Shown: piece after piece, positions 55,565-63,362 of the stretch
Numbering within the stretch: the first letter of the stretch is position 1
Layout: every line of letters begins with the position of its first letter
From: Homoserinibacter sp. GY 40078
GTDB lineage: Bacteria; Actinomycetota; Actinomycetes; Actinomycetales; Microbacteriaceae
Direction of reading: 5' to 3'
DNA length: 64,000 nt
Assembly: GCF_008017545.1 (NCBI RefSeq)
Contig: NZ_VRTZ01000002.1
Span: forward strand, 839,401 to 903,400
Notes under the pieces: model-generated
Told to the model about the DNA's origin: nothing
Seen by the model: the letters and a program-made list of their open reading frames with translations, nothing else
Databases searched by the model: none
Program-made: the position numbers and the translations under genes

Positions 55565-56181
55565 GCTCGACGATCCACATCCTTCATCCATCGCGCAAAC
55601 GCGTCGGTCTCGACTTCCCGGTTATGCGCCCCGGCCACCACCGCATCGATGTCAATTTTCTGGCCGCGGATCTCGACGGTGCCGTACGTCGCGATCGACC
55701 CTCGGCTCGCGATGATGCGGCTGCCGTAGGTGACAACGCCACCCTCGACCATGATGCAGGTGTGAAACTTAGGGTCCTCGGTGCTGAAGCCCATGATTAC
55801 GTGACTCTGATAGGCGACCTTTCTCTTGCCCCAGGTGTGGAACTCCCACCGCAGGTTCGGGTGCCGCTCGATCATCACGTCACCGAGAAACAGCGCGACG
55901 TCATGACAAACCGAATACCAGATCGGAAGCATCCAGCCGGGTCGCTCAGGGTCAGCCTCGACATACGTGAAGAACCAGTCATTCACCGCCTGCACCCCCG
56001 CGTCGCTGGTGGTGAGTTCGACACCGCTGGTCAACAGCAGACTAGCCAGCATCTCGATCCGAGCCGCCTTGGTATCCATGCACCGCTTGAACACCTGCCT
56101 GGCCTCACGACGTGGAAGCTCCTTCACTGGACCCCAGGCTCCCGGGTCATACGCTTCGTAACCACCCCAGTCGATACTCAC
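55561..56181 (-). CDS. Array gene 21: unknown protein, first gene of the array
   Basis: 206 residues from a GTG. Conserved-looking blocks PVKELPRREARQVFKRCM, NDWFFTYVEA, WYSVCHDVALFLGDVMIER and KVAYQSHVIMGFS resemble a family that recurs in actinobacterial immunity arrays but that I cannot name. A TAGAGA at about 56198-56203 on the minus strand might be its -10. It follows the core merR gene by 102 bases. Confidence 0.7.
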   Translation of the reverse strand: MSIDWGGYEAYDPGAWGPVKELPRREARQVFKRCMDTKAARIEMLASLLLTSGVELTTSDAGVQAVNDWFFTYVEADPERPGWMLPIWYSVCHDVALFLGDVMIERHPNLRWEFHTWGKRKVAYQSHVIMGFSTEDPKFHTCIMVEGGVVTYGSRIIASRGSIATYGTVEIRGQKIDIDAVVAGAHNREVETDAFARWMKDVDRRA

Positions 56182-56283
56182 TCCAACTCGACAATCTCTA
56201 TCCCGGGACCGGAGCGGCGGCGCACCTCAGACCCGCAGCTGCGTGATGCAGGGCGCGACGGCACCTGAAGGAGCGGCCGCGCG

Positions 56284-56853
56284 TCAGCTGGCGGCGCGCT
56301 TCGCGCGGCGAGCGGCGAGCTCGTCCTGCGGGTCGACGCCCGCGCTGTCGAGCTCGACGAGGCTCGACTCGACCTCGCGCAGCACCTTGCCCACGGCGAT
56401 GCCGAAGACACCTTGGCCGCGGCTCACGAGGTCGATGACCTCGTCGTCGGAGGTGCAGAGGTAGACGCTCGCGCCGTCGGACATGAGCGTCGTCTGGGCG
56501 AGGTCGTCGACCCCGGCCTCGCGCAACTGGCCGATGGCCGTGCGGATCTGCTGGAGCGAGATGCCCGTGTCGAGGAGGCGCTTGACGAGCTTCAGCACGA
56601 GGATGTCGCGGAAGCCATAGAGGCGCTGCGAACCGGACCCGGCGGCACCGCGGATGGTGGGCTCCACGAGCTCGGTGCGGGCCCAGTAGTCGAGCTGGCG
56701 GTAGCTGATGCCTGCCGCGCGGGCCGCGACGGTGCCGCGGTAGCCGGCGGTGTCGTCGAGATCCGGGAGTCCGTCCGTGAAGAGGAGGCCGAGGTCGTAG
56801 CGGTCCCGGGAGGGGACGTTCGCGGCGCCGAACTGCTCGCCCGTGTCGCTCAT
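56284..56853 (-). CDS. MerR-family regulator (Rv1830-like)
   Basis: 189 residues. A winged helix MerR DNA-binding region at about 35-105 (GYRGTVAARAAGISYRQLDYWARTELVEPT) and a coiled-coil region, without an effector domain. In M. tuberculosis the run is Rv1827 (garA), Rv1828 (ftsR), Rv1829 (bifunctional nuclease), Rv1830 (this type). The nuclease gene is missing here. It ends one base-pair group before the accessory array begins. Confidence 0.9.
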   Translation of the reverse strand: MSDTGEQFGAANVPSRDRYDLGLLFTDGLPDLDDTAGYRGTVAARAAGISYRQLDYWARTELVEPTIRGAAGSGSQRLYGFRDILVLKLVKRLLDTGISLQQIRTAIGQLREAGVDDLAQTTLMSDGASVYLCTSDDEVIDLVSRGQGVFGIAVGKVLREVESSLVELDSAGVDPQDELAARRAKRAAS

Positions 56854-57011
56854 TTCGACCGTCCTCCTAGGTCAGCGCTCTGAGACTGACCTTCAGGTTG
56901 AAGTTGAAGTTCAGACTCGCTGTCGTTGTCCACGGTACCCACCGCGAGGGGCACCGGCAATCACATCCGCACGAGCGCGCGGCGTGTCGCGCGGAAATCT
57001 CCGAGAAGCGG

Positions 57012-57704
57012 TCAGAGACGCCCGAGCGCGGAGCGGATCAGGCTCGATCGGACCACCTCGAGCTGCCCCGCGATCTCGCGCGCCAGCTCCTGCGCCTTCG
57101 CCCGGCTCGACGCATCCTTGCGGCGCGCGATCGGGATGAGAGCCGACTCGATGAGCCCGAGCTCGCGCTCCGCCGCGGCGCGGAACCCGCGCAGGTGGCG
57201 CGGCTCGATGCCGGTGCGCTGCAGCTCCACGAGCGCCTTCAGCACCGAGAGCGAATCCTCGCCGTAGTGATCGGCCGGAACGATGAGCGACGCCGACACG
57301 GCATCCTGCAGCAGCATCGCGTTCGCGCCCGCCTCGCGGATGAGCTCCTCGCGCGAAAGACGGCGCTCGGTCGGCAGCATTGACGGCGCCTGCACGGTGA
57401 CCCCGCCGGGCAGCACCGGCTCACGCCCCGCGTCGAGCTCTTCCAGGTATCCGCGGATCACCTTGAGCGGCAGGTAGTAATCGCGCTGCATCGAGAGCAC
57501 GAGACGCAGCCGCTCGAGATCCGCGGACGAGAACTTGCGGTACCCCGACTCGGTGCGACTCGGGGTGATCAGCTGGCGCTCCTCGAGGAAGCGCAGCTTC
57601 GACGGCGTGAGGTCGGGGAACTCGGGGTTCAGACGGGCGAGCACCTGCCCGATGCTCAATAGTGAAGACGAGCCCGGAACCCGGGCGGCGGACGACGCAG
57701 GCAT
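57012..57704 (-). CDS. ftsR: MerR-family regulator FtsR
   Basis: 230 residues. MerR helix-turn-helix in LLSIGQVLARLNPEFPDLTPSKLRFLEERQLI, RTESGYRKFSSADLERL and a long C-terminal helical domain. It matches Rv1828/FtsR, an activator of ftsZ in corynebacteria. Its ATG overlaps the stop of the FHA gene (TGATG). Downstream gap of 158 bases to the next merR holds nothing recognisable. Confidence 0.9.
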   Translation of the reverse strand: MPASSAARVPGSSSLLSIGQVLARLNPEFPDLTPSKLRFLEERQLITPSRTESGYRKFSSADLERLRLVLSMQRDYYLPLKVIRGYLEELDAGREPVLPGGVTVQAPSMLPTERRLSREELIREAGANAMLLQDAVSASLIVPADHYGEDSLSVLKALVELQRTGIEPRHLRGFRAAAERELGLIESALIPIARRKDASSRAKAQELAREIAGQLEVVRSSLIRSALGRL

Positions 57705-58189
57705 CAGCGGGTCGAACTGCGATCGGCTCGGGATGCGTAGAAGGTGAGGCGGAACTTGCCCACCTGCACCTCCGCGCCGTCGGAGAGCAGCGCGGAGTCG
57801 ATCCGCACGCCGTCGTAATAGGTGCCGTTCAGCGACCCGAGGTCGCGCACCTGGAACACCGAGCCGGTGCGTGCGAACTCCGCGTGACGTCGCGACACGG
57901 TGACGTCGTCGAGGAAGATGTCGGCATCGGGGTGACGACCCGCGACCGTGCTGTCGGCGTCGAGCAGGAAACGCGCGCCCACATTCGGCCCGCGGCGCAC
58001 GACGAGCAGCGCGGAGCCCGACGGCAGAGCCGCGATCGCCTCCTGCTCCTCGGACGTGACGCCCGTCTCGAGGGCGGCGAGCTCACTGCGGAAATCGTCC
58101 GTGAAGTGGGCGGTCGTGTCGTTCGACACGGGATCCGGCTGAGCCGGGACATCCGTCGCGTCGGGTCCGTCTGTGGCGTCGTCGACCAT
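57704..58189 (-). CDS. garA: FHA-domain regulator, GarA/OdhI type
   Basis: 161 residues. The C-terminal FHA domain (about 70-150) has GRHPDADIFLDDVTVSRRHAEF and the SLNGTYYDG turn. The N-terminal tail carries a double Thr in NDTTAHFTDDF, like the ETTSVF site phosphorylated by PknB or PknG in GarA. The unphosphorylated protein inhibits 2-oxoglutarate dehydrogenase and activates glutamate dehydrogenase steps in relatives. A kinase that could act on it is encoded at 32.4 kb. Confidence 0.92.
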   Translation of the reverse strand: MVDDATDGPDATDVPAQPDPVSNDTTAHFTDDFRSELAALETGVTSEEQEAIAALPSGSALLVVRRGPNVGARFLLDADSTVAGRHPDADIFLDDVTVSRRHAEFARTGSVFQVRDLGSLNGTYYDGVRIDSALLSDGAEVQVGKFRLTFYASRADRSSTR

Positions 58190-58200
58190 GGCGCCCTCCT

Positions 58201-58803
58201 TCAGCTCCCCAGAGTATCCGATGCGGTCGCGTCCGCTACCCGCGCTTCACGAACCAGTCGGATGGTCTCGCGAAGGTAGATGACGCCCGCCCACCAATAC
58301 AGGAAAGCGCCCCACAACGCGAGCGCCCACCCGACCGGATCGCTGTAGACGGCGACCTCGGGAACGGCCGCACCGAGCACGATGACCGGCAACGCGAACA
58401 GGAGCGAGAAGGTCGCCACCTTGCCGAGGTGGTGCACCGGGAGAGGGCCGTAGCCGTGGTTCGCGAGCACCACACCGAGGCACGCGAGCGCGACATCGCG
58501 CGCGACGATCACCGCCACGAGCGTCCACGGCAGGAACTCGTGCCACGCCAGTCCGATGAGGGTCGAGAAGATGAAGAGCCGGTCGACGGCCGGATCGAGA
58601 AGCTGCCCGATGCGGCTCACCTGGTCGAAGCGGCGCGCGATCCAGCCGTCCACGAAGTCGGTGACGCTCGAGATGACGATGACCGCCAGTGCCCACTCGT
58701 ACCGCGCGGCCGTCAGAAGCCACAGGAAGACGGGGATGAGGACGAGGCGCACGAGGCTCAGCAGGTTGGGGATCGTGACGATCCGCGCGCTGACCTCGGT
58801 CAT
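58201..58803 (-). CDS. pgsA: CDP-alcohol phosphatidyltransferase (PgsA-like)
   Basis: 200 residues from the ATG at 58803 with GAGGAGG upstream. Motif D-G-x2-A-R-x8-G-x3-D-x3-D is complete in DGWIARRFDQVSRIGQLLDPAVDR. Five or six membrane segments. Likely makes phosphatidylglycerophosphate or a related lipid; M. tuberculosis Rv1822 (pgsA2) lies near garA too. First gene of the pgsA-garA-ftsR-merR string. Confidence 0.9.
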   Translation of the reverse strand: MTEVSARIVTIPNLLSLVRLVLIPVFLWLLTAARYEWALAVIVISSVTDFVDGWIARRFDQVSRIGQLLDPAVDRLFIFSTLIGLAWHEFLPWTLVAVIVARDVALACLGVVLANHGYGPLPVHHLGKVATFSLLFALPVIVLGAAVPEVAVYSDPVGWALALWGAFLYWWAGVIYLRETIRLVREARVADATASDTLGS

Positions 58804-58834
58804 CTGACCTCCTCGCGGCGAGTCTAGCCGCGCG

Positions 58835-58840
58835 TAGGAT
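58835..58840 (+). promoter_or_regulatory. -10 box, leaderless promoter of the DUF1295 gene
   Basis: TAGGAT ends six bases before the ATG at 58847. Confidence 0.5.
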
Positions 58841-58846
58841 GCGGCC

Positions 58847-59668
58847 ATGACCCCGCTGATCGTCGTCATCGTCATCGCCGCCGCAGCAAGCGCGTTCGTG
58901 TGGGTCTCCTCCCTCATCACCCGGGACACCTCGTGGGTCGACCGGCTGTGGTCGATCGTGCCCGTGATCTACGTGTGGGTCTTCGCCGCGGGATCCGGGT
59001 TCACCGACGCGCGCCTCATCCTCATGGCGGTGCTCGTGACCCTGTGGGGCGCGCGGCTCACGTTCAACTTCGCCCGCAAGGGCGGCTACACCGGCATGGA
59101 GGACTACCGCTGGGCGATCCTGCGCGCCCGGATGAGCGCCGCGCAGTTCCAGGTGTTCAACCTCCTCTTCATCGTGCTCTACCAGATGGCCCTGCTCGTG
59201 CTCATCACGCTGCCGGCCCTCACGGCGCTCGAGAACCCCACCCCGTTCGGCCCGCTCGACGCCCTGATCGGCATCGCCTTCCTCGCGGCCCTCGCGGGCG
59301 AGACGATCGCCGACCAGCAGCAGTGGAACTTTCACCGGTGGAAGCAGGCGGAGGTCGCCGCCGGCCGCGAACCCGCCCCCCGCTTCCTGCAGACCGGGCT
59401 CTGGCGCTACTCGCGGCATCCGAACTTCTTCTTCGAGCAGACCCAATGGTGGCTGCTGTTCCTGCTCGGAGCCTCCGCCGCCGGGACCGTCATGCTGTGG
59501 ACGGTCGCCGGACCCGCCCTGCTCACCGTGCTCTTCGTCGGTTCGACGATCTTCACCGAGTCGATCAGCCGGGAGAAGTACCCCGAGTACGCCGACTACC
59601 AGGCGCGCGTGTCAGCGATCGTTCCGTGGTTCCCAAGGCGACGCACAGCGAACACAATGACCGCGTAG
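58847..59668 (+). CDS. DUF1295 / steroid 5-alpha-reductase-like membrane protein
   Basis: 273 residues, six or seven membrane segments. The DUF1295 signature RFLQTGLWRYSRHPNFFFEQ and WWLLFL is present, with YPEYADYQARVSAIVPWFP at the end. The fold is shared with isoprenylcysteine methyltransferases and steroid reductases; substrate unknown. Divergent from pgsA. Confidence 0.9.
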   Translation: MTPLIVVIVIAAAASAFVWVSSLITRDTSWVDRLWSIVPVIYVWVFAAGSGFTDARLILMAVLVTLWGARLTFNFARKGGYTGMEDYRWAILRARMSAAQFQVFNLLFIVLYQMALLVLITLPALTALENPTPFGPLDALIGIAFLAALAGETIADQQQWNFHRWKQAEVAAGREPAPRFLQTGLWRYSRHPNFFFEQTQWWLLFLLGASAAGTVMLWTVAGPALLTVLFVGSTIFTESISREKYPEYADYQARVSAIVPWFPRRRTANTMTA

Positions 59669-59984
59669 GGCGTGTCGTCCGATCGGTTGCCCCCAGAAGG
59701 GGGGTCAAATAGGGGTAGTCCTGTTGCAGGCTCACTTCCCCAGTGACTAGGTTGACGGGATCGGCAGACCCTACCCAGGTCTGTTGCACCCGAAGCACCA
59801 CGCCCCCCGCGACTGCCCCCAGTCATCACTCCCCCGAATACCGCCCGTACTGACAGCTCCCTGCGAGCCTGCCTGTTCCTCCCCCCAAGCAGGTACCCGT
59901 GTTCCCCCACACCCCGTATTCCCCTGCCCGCATACCCGAAAACGCGAGCCCGCACCCCCGCCTCGACGGCTCGGGAGGTGTGCG
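59669..59984 (+). other. C-rich, G-poor intergenic leader of the polysaccharide operon
   Basis: 316 bases without a gene. At 59690-59703 CCCCC-AGAA-GGGGG forms a hairpin just after the DUF1295 stop (terminator-like). From about 59760 the plus strand has runs of C: I count 31 C and 9 G at 59881-59940, and 26 C and 11 G at 59821-59880. C-rich, G-poor, unstructured RNA is the known requirement for Rho binding. The frame in phase with the sugar transferase is open through it but Pro/His-rich and unlike a protein. Confidence 0.5.
59724..59753 (+). promoter_or_regulatory. Possible promoter of the polysaccharide operon
   Basis: TTGCAG (59724-59729) and TAGGTT (59748-59753) are 18 bases apart. A start near 59760 would give an untranslated leader of about 225 bases before the ATG at 59985. 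Confidence 0.4.
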
Positions 59985-61505
59985 ATGACGAGCGCTGCCC
60001 AGCCTTGGTCGAGCGTCGACGGACGCCCCACGCTCCGGATCGTCTCGGCGCCCGTGCGCCGCGAGCACACCTCGCCCGGCATGCGCGGAATGCGCCGCTA
60101 CCGCGCCGCGCTCTCCGTGATCGACGGAACCGTGATCACCTCGAGCGCAGGACTCGCGCTGCTCGTGCGTTTCGGCGCCCCGCCGCTTCAGCCCTCCCAG
60201 ATCGGCGGGCTCGTCGTGTACGCCGTGATCGCCGTGCTCATCGCGATCGCCTGGTACATCGGCCTCGGCCTCTACCGCACCCGCGACCTCCGCATCATCG
60301 GATCGGGGCCCTCCGAGTACCGCCGCATCGTGAGCGCCAGCATCACGGTGTTCGGGCTCGCAGCGATGCTCCTGCTGCTCGTCAACGTGCCGATCGTTCG
60401 CGGCTTCTTCCTGCTCGCACTCCCCATCGGGCTCCTCGCGCTACTGCTCGGGCGCTGGTTCGCCCGCCGCGGCCTCCTGCGGATGCGGCGCTCCGGAAAG
60501 TGCACGAGCGCGACGGTCGTCGTCGGCTCCGCGAGCGACGTCGAGCGCGTGCTCACCACACTCGCCCGGCACCCCGGCTCCGCCTACCGCCCGATCGGCG
60601 TCGTGCTGGATGACCGGGCCGGCCTGGTGGAGCTGCCGATGCGCGGGCGTCGCCCCGTGCCGGTGCTCGGCACGATCGACGACGTCGGCGACACCATCCG
60701 CGAGCACAGCATCGACACGGTCATCATCGCCGGCCAGCCGGCGGGTGGCGGGGACTTCATCCGTACGGTCGGGTGGGAGCTCGAGCGCACCGACGCCGAG
60801 CTCATGATCGCGTCGCGCCTGACCGACGTCGCGGGCCCCCGCATCCACTTCCGTCCCGCCGACGGCCTGCCGCTCATGCACGTCGAGCTTCCGAGCTACG
60901 AGGGCGGCAAGCACATCGTCAAGCGCGCCTTCGACGTGACGGTGAGCGCGCTCGCGCTGCTCATCCTCGCCCCCGTGCTCGCGGTCGTGGCGATCGCCGT
61001 GAAAGCACACGATGGCGGACCGGTCCTGTTCCGTCAGGAGCGGGTGGGGCGCAACGGCGAGACCTTCTCGATGTACAAGTTCCGCTCGATGGTGCTCGAC
61101 GCCGAGGCGCAGCTCGCGAAGCTGCAGGCGCAGAACGAGGGATCCGGCGTGCTCTTCAAGATGCACGACGACCCGCGTATCACCCGGCCCGGTCGGATTC
61201 TGCGCCGCTACTCCCTCGACGAGCTGCCGCAGCTGTGGAACGTGCTGACCGGTGACATGAGCCTCGTCGGACCCCGTCCGCCGCTCGTGACCGAGGTGGA
61301 GCGCTACGAGCAGCACGTGCTGCGTCGCCTCTACATCAAGCCCGGACTCACCGGCATGTGGCAGATCAACGGACGCTCCGACCTCAGCTGGGACGACAGC
61401 GTGCGACTCGACCTGTACTACGTGGAGAACTGGTCGCTCACGGGCGACCTGCTGATCCTGTGGCGCACGGTGCGAGTCGTGCTGCGCCCGACGGGAGCGT
61501 ACTGA
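59985..61505 (+). CDS. Polyprenyl glycosylphosphotransferase (initiating sugar transferase)
   Basis: 506 residues from the ATG at 59985 with GGAGG eight bases upstream. Membrane helices in the first ~165 residues, a Rossmann-like middle domain (SATVVVGSASDVERVL), and the C-terminal sugar transferase domain with KRAFDVTVSALALLILAP, FRQERVGRNGETFSMYKFRS, DELPQLWNVLTGDMSLVGPR and KPGLTGMWQINGRSDLSWD. WcaJ/CpsE type: it puts the first sugar phosphate on undecaprenyl phosphate. First gene of the operon. Confidence 0.94.
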   Translation: MTSAAQPWSSVDGRPTLRIVSAPVRREHTSPGMRGMRRYRAALSVIDGTVITSSAGLALLVRFGAPPLQPSQIGGLVVYAVIAVLIAIAWYIGLGLYRTRDLRIIGSGPSEYRRIVSASITVFGLAAMLLLLVNVPIVRGFFLLALPIGLLALLLGRWFARRGLLRMRRSGKCTSATVVVGSASDVERVLTTLARHPGSAYRPIGVVLDDRAGLVELPMRGRRPVPVLGTIDDVGDTIREHSIDTVIIAGQPAGGGDFIRTVGWELERTDAELMIASRLTDVAGPRIHFRPADGLPLMHVELPSYEGGKHIVKRAFDVTVSALALLILAPVLAVVAIAVKAHDGGPVLFRQERVGRNGETFSMYKFRSMVLDAEAQLAKLQAQNEGSGVLFKMHDDPRITRPGRILRRYSLDELPQLWNVLTGDMSLVGPRPPLVTEVERYEQHVLRRLYIKPGLTGMWQINGRSDLSWDDSVRLDLYYVENWSLTGDLLILWRTVRVVLRPTGAY

Positions 61506-62284
61506 TGACGCGCGTCGAGGCCGCCGCCGAGGCACACGTGCGACCTCGCTTCGGCGAGACGCTCGCGCGGATGTCGGCCGCGCAGAAACCCGGTCGCGGG
61601 GCTCCCCCGTACTCGCGCTGGATCAACCGCCGGATGGGCCGCGTCATCGCGGCGGCGGCGTACACCGTCGGCGCGACCCCGAACCAGGTCACCGCCGCCA
61701 GTGCCGCGCTCACCACCGGTGCGCTCGTCGTGATCGCGCTCGTCGAGCCGGTTTGGTGGCTCGGGTTCGTGGTGGCCGGGCTGCTCGTGCTCGGCTACGC
61801 GTTCGACGCCGCCGACGGACAGCTCGCCCGCCTGCGCGGCGGAGGCAGCCGTGCCGGCGAATGGCTCGACCACATGGTCGACGTCACCAAGACCTGCGCC
61901 CTGCACGCCGTGGTGCTCATCTCGTTCTTCCGCTTCGGCGGTATCCCCGGCGAGCCGTTCCTGCTCATCCCCCTCGGATACCTCACCGTCTCGATCGTGC
62001 TGTTCTTCGGCATCATGCTCGTCGACCAGCTTCGTCGTCAGGCCGCCGCGCAGGGTGCCGCTCCAGCCGCGCCCTCCGGGGGCTCGGGGCTTCTGCAGAC
62101 GCTCGTCGCACTGCCCGCCGACTACGGCATCCTCTGCATCGCGTTCTTCCTCTTCGGTGTGACGCCCGCGTTCCTCGTCGCCTACACCCTCTTGTTCATC
62201 GGGCACACGGTCGTGCTGCTCGGGGCGCTCGCGAGGTGGTGGCGGCAGCTGCGGGCACTCGACGCGGAGGCCTCCCGTGCGTAG
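61505..62284 (+). CDS. CDP-alcohol phosphatidyltransferase in the polysaccharide operon
   Basis: 259 residues; ATG overlaps the previous stop (TGATG). The catalytic motif is DAADGQLARLRGGGSRAGEWLDHMVD, the DGx2ARx8Gx3Dx3D form, with about six membrane segments. Its place among sugar-polymer genes suggests it moves a phospho-alcohol (inositol, glycerol or ribitol phosphate) from a CDP donor to a lipid or glycan rather than making bulk phospholipid. Confidence 0.85.
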   Translation: MTRVEAAAEAHVRPRFGETLARMSAAQKPGRGAPPYSRWINRRMGRVIAAAAYTVGATPNQVTAASAALTTGALVVIALVEPVWWLGFVVAGLLVLGYAFDAADGQLARLRGGGSRAGEWLDHMVDVTKTCALHAVVLISFFRFGGIPGEPFLLIPLGYLTVSIVLFFGIMLVDQLRRQAAAQGAAPAAPSGGSGLLQTLVALPADYGILCIAFFLFGVTPAFLVAYTLLFIGHTVVLLGALARWWRQLRALDAEASRA

Positions 62285-63362
62285 CGGCCTGCGGATCCTC
62301 GTCGACGCGTACTGGTGGAGCGCCGGCCCGCCCTCCGGGCGCAACGTCGTGCGCAGCTTCGTACGCACCTGGACCGAACTGCACCCCGAGGACACCCTCG
62401 TGCTCGAGGTACGCCCGGGTCACGTTGACCAGGTACGCCGCGACCTCGGGAGCCAGGGCATCGGCGCAGAGGTGCGCGGGGCGCCCGCCTGGGCGCGCGT
62501 GCACGCGCTCGCCGCCCTCACGCTCGGCAGCAGATCCACCGGATTCGACGCCGTGTTCACGCAGAACTTCGCCGCGCTCAGCCTGCGCGCCTGCTCCGCG
62601 GTGTTCGTGCACGACGCGATGTTCGCGGAGCATCCGGAATGGTTCGGCGCACGCGAACGCGGCTACCTCGCGCTGCTGCGCCCGAGCCTCCGCCGTGCGC
62701 AGGTCGTGCTGACGAGCTCGCACACCGAAGCCGCCCGGATTCAGCGCGTGTGGCCGGAGACCCGCGGGCGTGTGCTGGCCGTCGGGCTCAACCCTCCGCG
62801 CGACTTCGCCGATGCGAAGGACGTGCGCCCCGCCGCGGCCGACGGGCACCCGTACGTGCTCGCCGTCGGGCGCATCAACGTGCGGAAGAATCTGCGCCGT
62901 CTCGTGGAGGCATTCCTGCGCGATCCCCTTCCCGCGGATCACCACCTCTACATCGTGGGCCGACCGGACGGGCTCGCCGAGATCATCCCCGAGGGAGACG
63001 AGCGGATCGTCGTGCTCGACGACGTCGACGACGCCCAGCTGCGCTGGCTCTATCGGCACGCGGAGGTGTTCGCGTTCCCCTCGCTCGACGAGGGGTTCGG
63101 ACTCCCCCTGGTCGAGGCCCGCTCACTCGGAGCGCGCGCGATCGTCAGCGACATCCCCGTCTTCCGCGAGCTCGACATCGCCGAGGACTACTTCGACCCG
63201 ACCTCGGTCGACGACATCGTCCGGGCACTCGCCGCCACTCGGATCCGCCCCGAGACGCCCGCCCCCGAGTGGCAGGGCAGCTGGGCCGAGACCGTCAACG
63301 CGACCCGCGCCGCGCTCGTGGGCACCTGCGCGAACGGAGGCCACCGTGTCGCGGTTGCGTGA
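62277..63362 (+). CDS. Glycosyltransferase family 4 type
   Basis: 361 residues from a GTG overlapping the previous gene by 8 bases. GT-B fold with SSHTEAARIQRVWPE, YVLAVGRINVRKNLRRLVEAF and the donor-binding FAFPSLDEGFGLPLVEARSLG. No membrane anchor. Adds a sugar in the cytoplasm to the growing lipid-linked repeat unit. Confidence 0.9.
   Translation: MRSGLRILVDAYWWSAGPPSGRNVVRSFVRTWTELHPEDTLVLEVRPGHVDQVRRDLGSQGIGAEVRGAPAWARVHALAALTLGSRSTGFDAVFTQNFAALSLRACSAVFVHDAMFAEHPEWFGARERGYLALLRPSLRRAQVVLTSSHTEAARIQRVWPETRGRVLAVGLNPPRDFADAKDVRPAAADGHPYVLAVGRINVRKNLRRLVEAFLRDPLPADHHLYIVGRPDGLAEIIPEGDERIVVLDDVDDAQLRWLYRHAEVFAFPSLDEGFGLPLVEARSLGARAIVSDIPVFRELDIAEDYFDPTSVDDIVRALAATRIRPETPAPEWQGSWAETVNATRAALVGTCANGGHRVAVA

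Noticed and set aside
45693..56181. Toxin-antitoxin pairs or a defence island
   Set aside because: None of the genes looks like a toxin nuclease, deaminase or restriction enzyme, and there is no alternating toxin/antitoxin order. The KptA-like gene has an ADP-ribosyltransferase fold but with the RNA phosphotransferase residues.
45584..56283. Prophage, integrative element or IS at the accessory block
   Set aside because: No integrase, transposase, phage structural gene, tRNA or flanking direct repeats were found.
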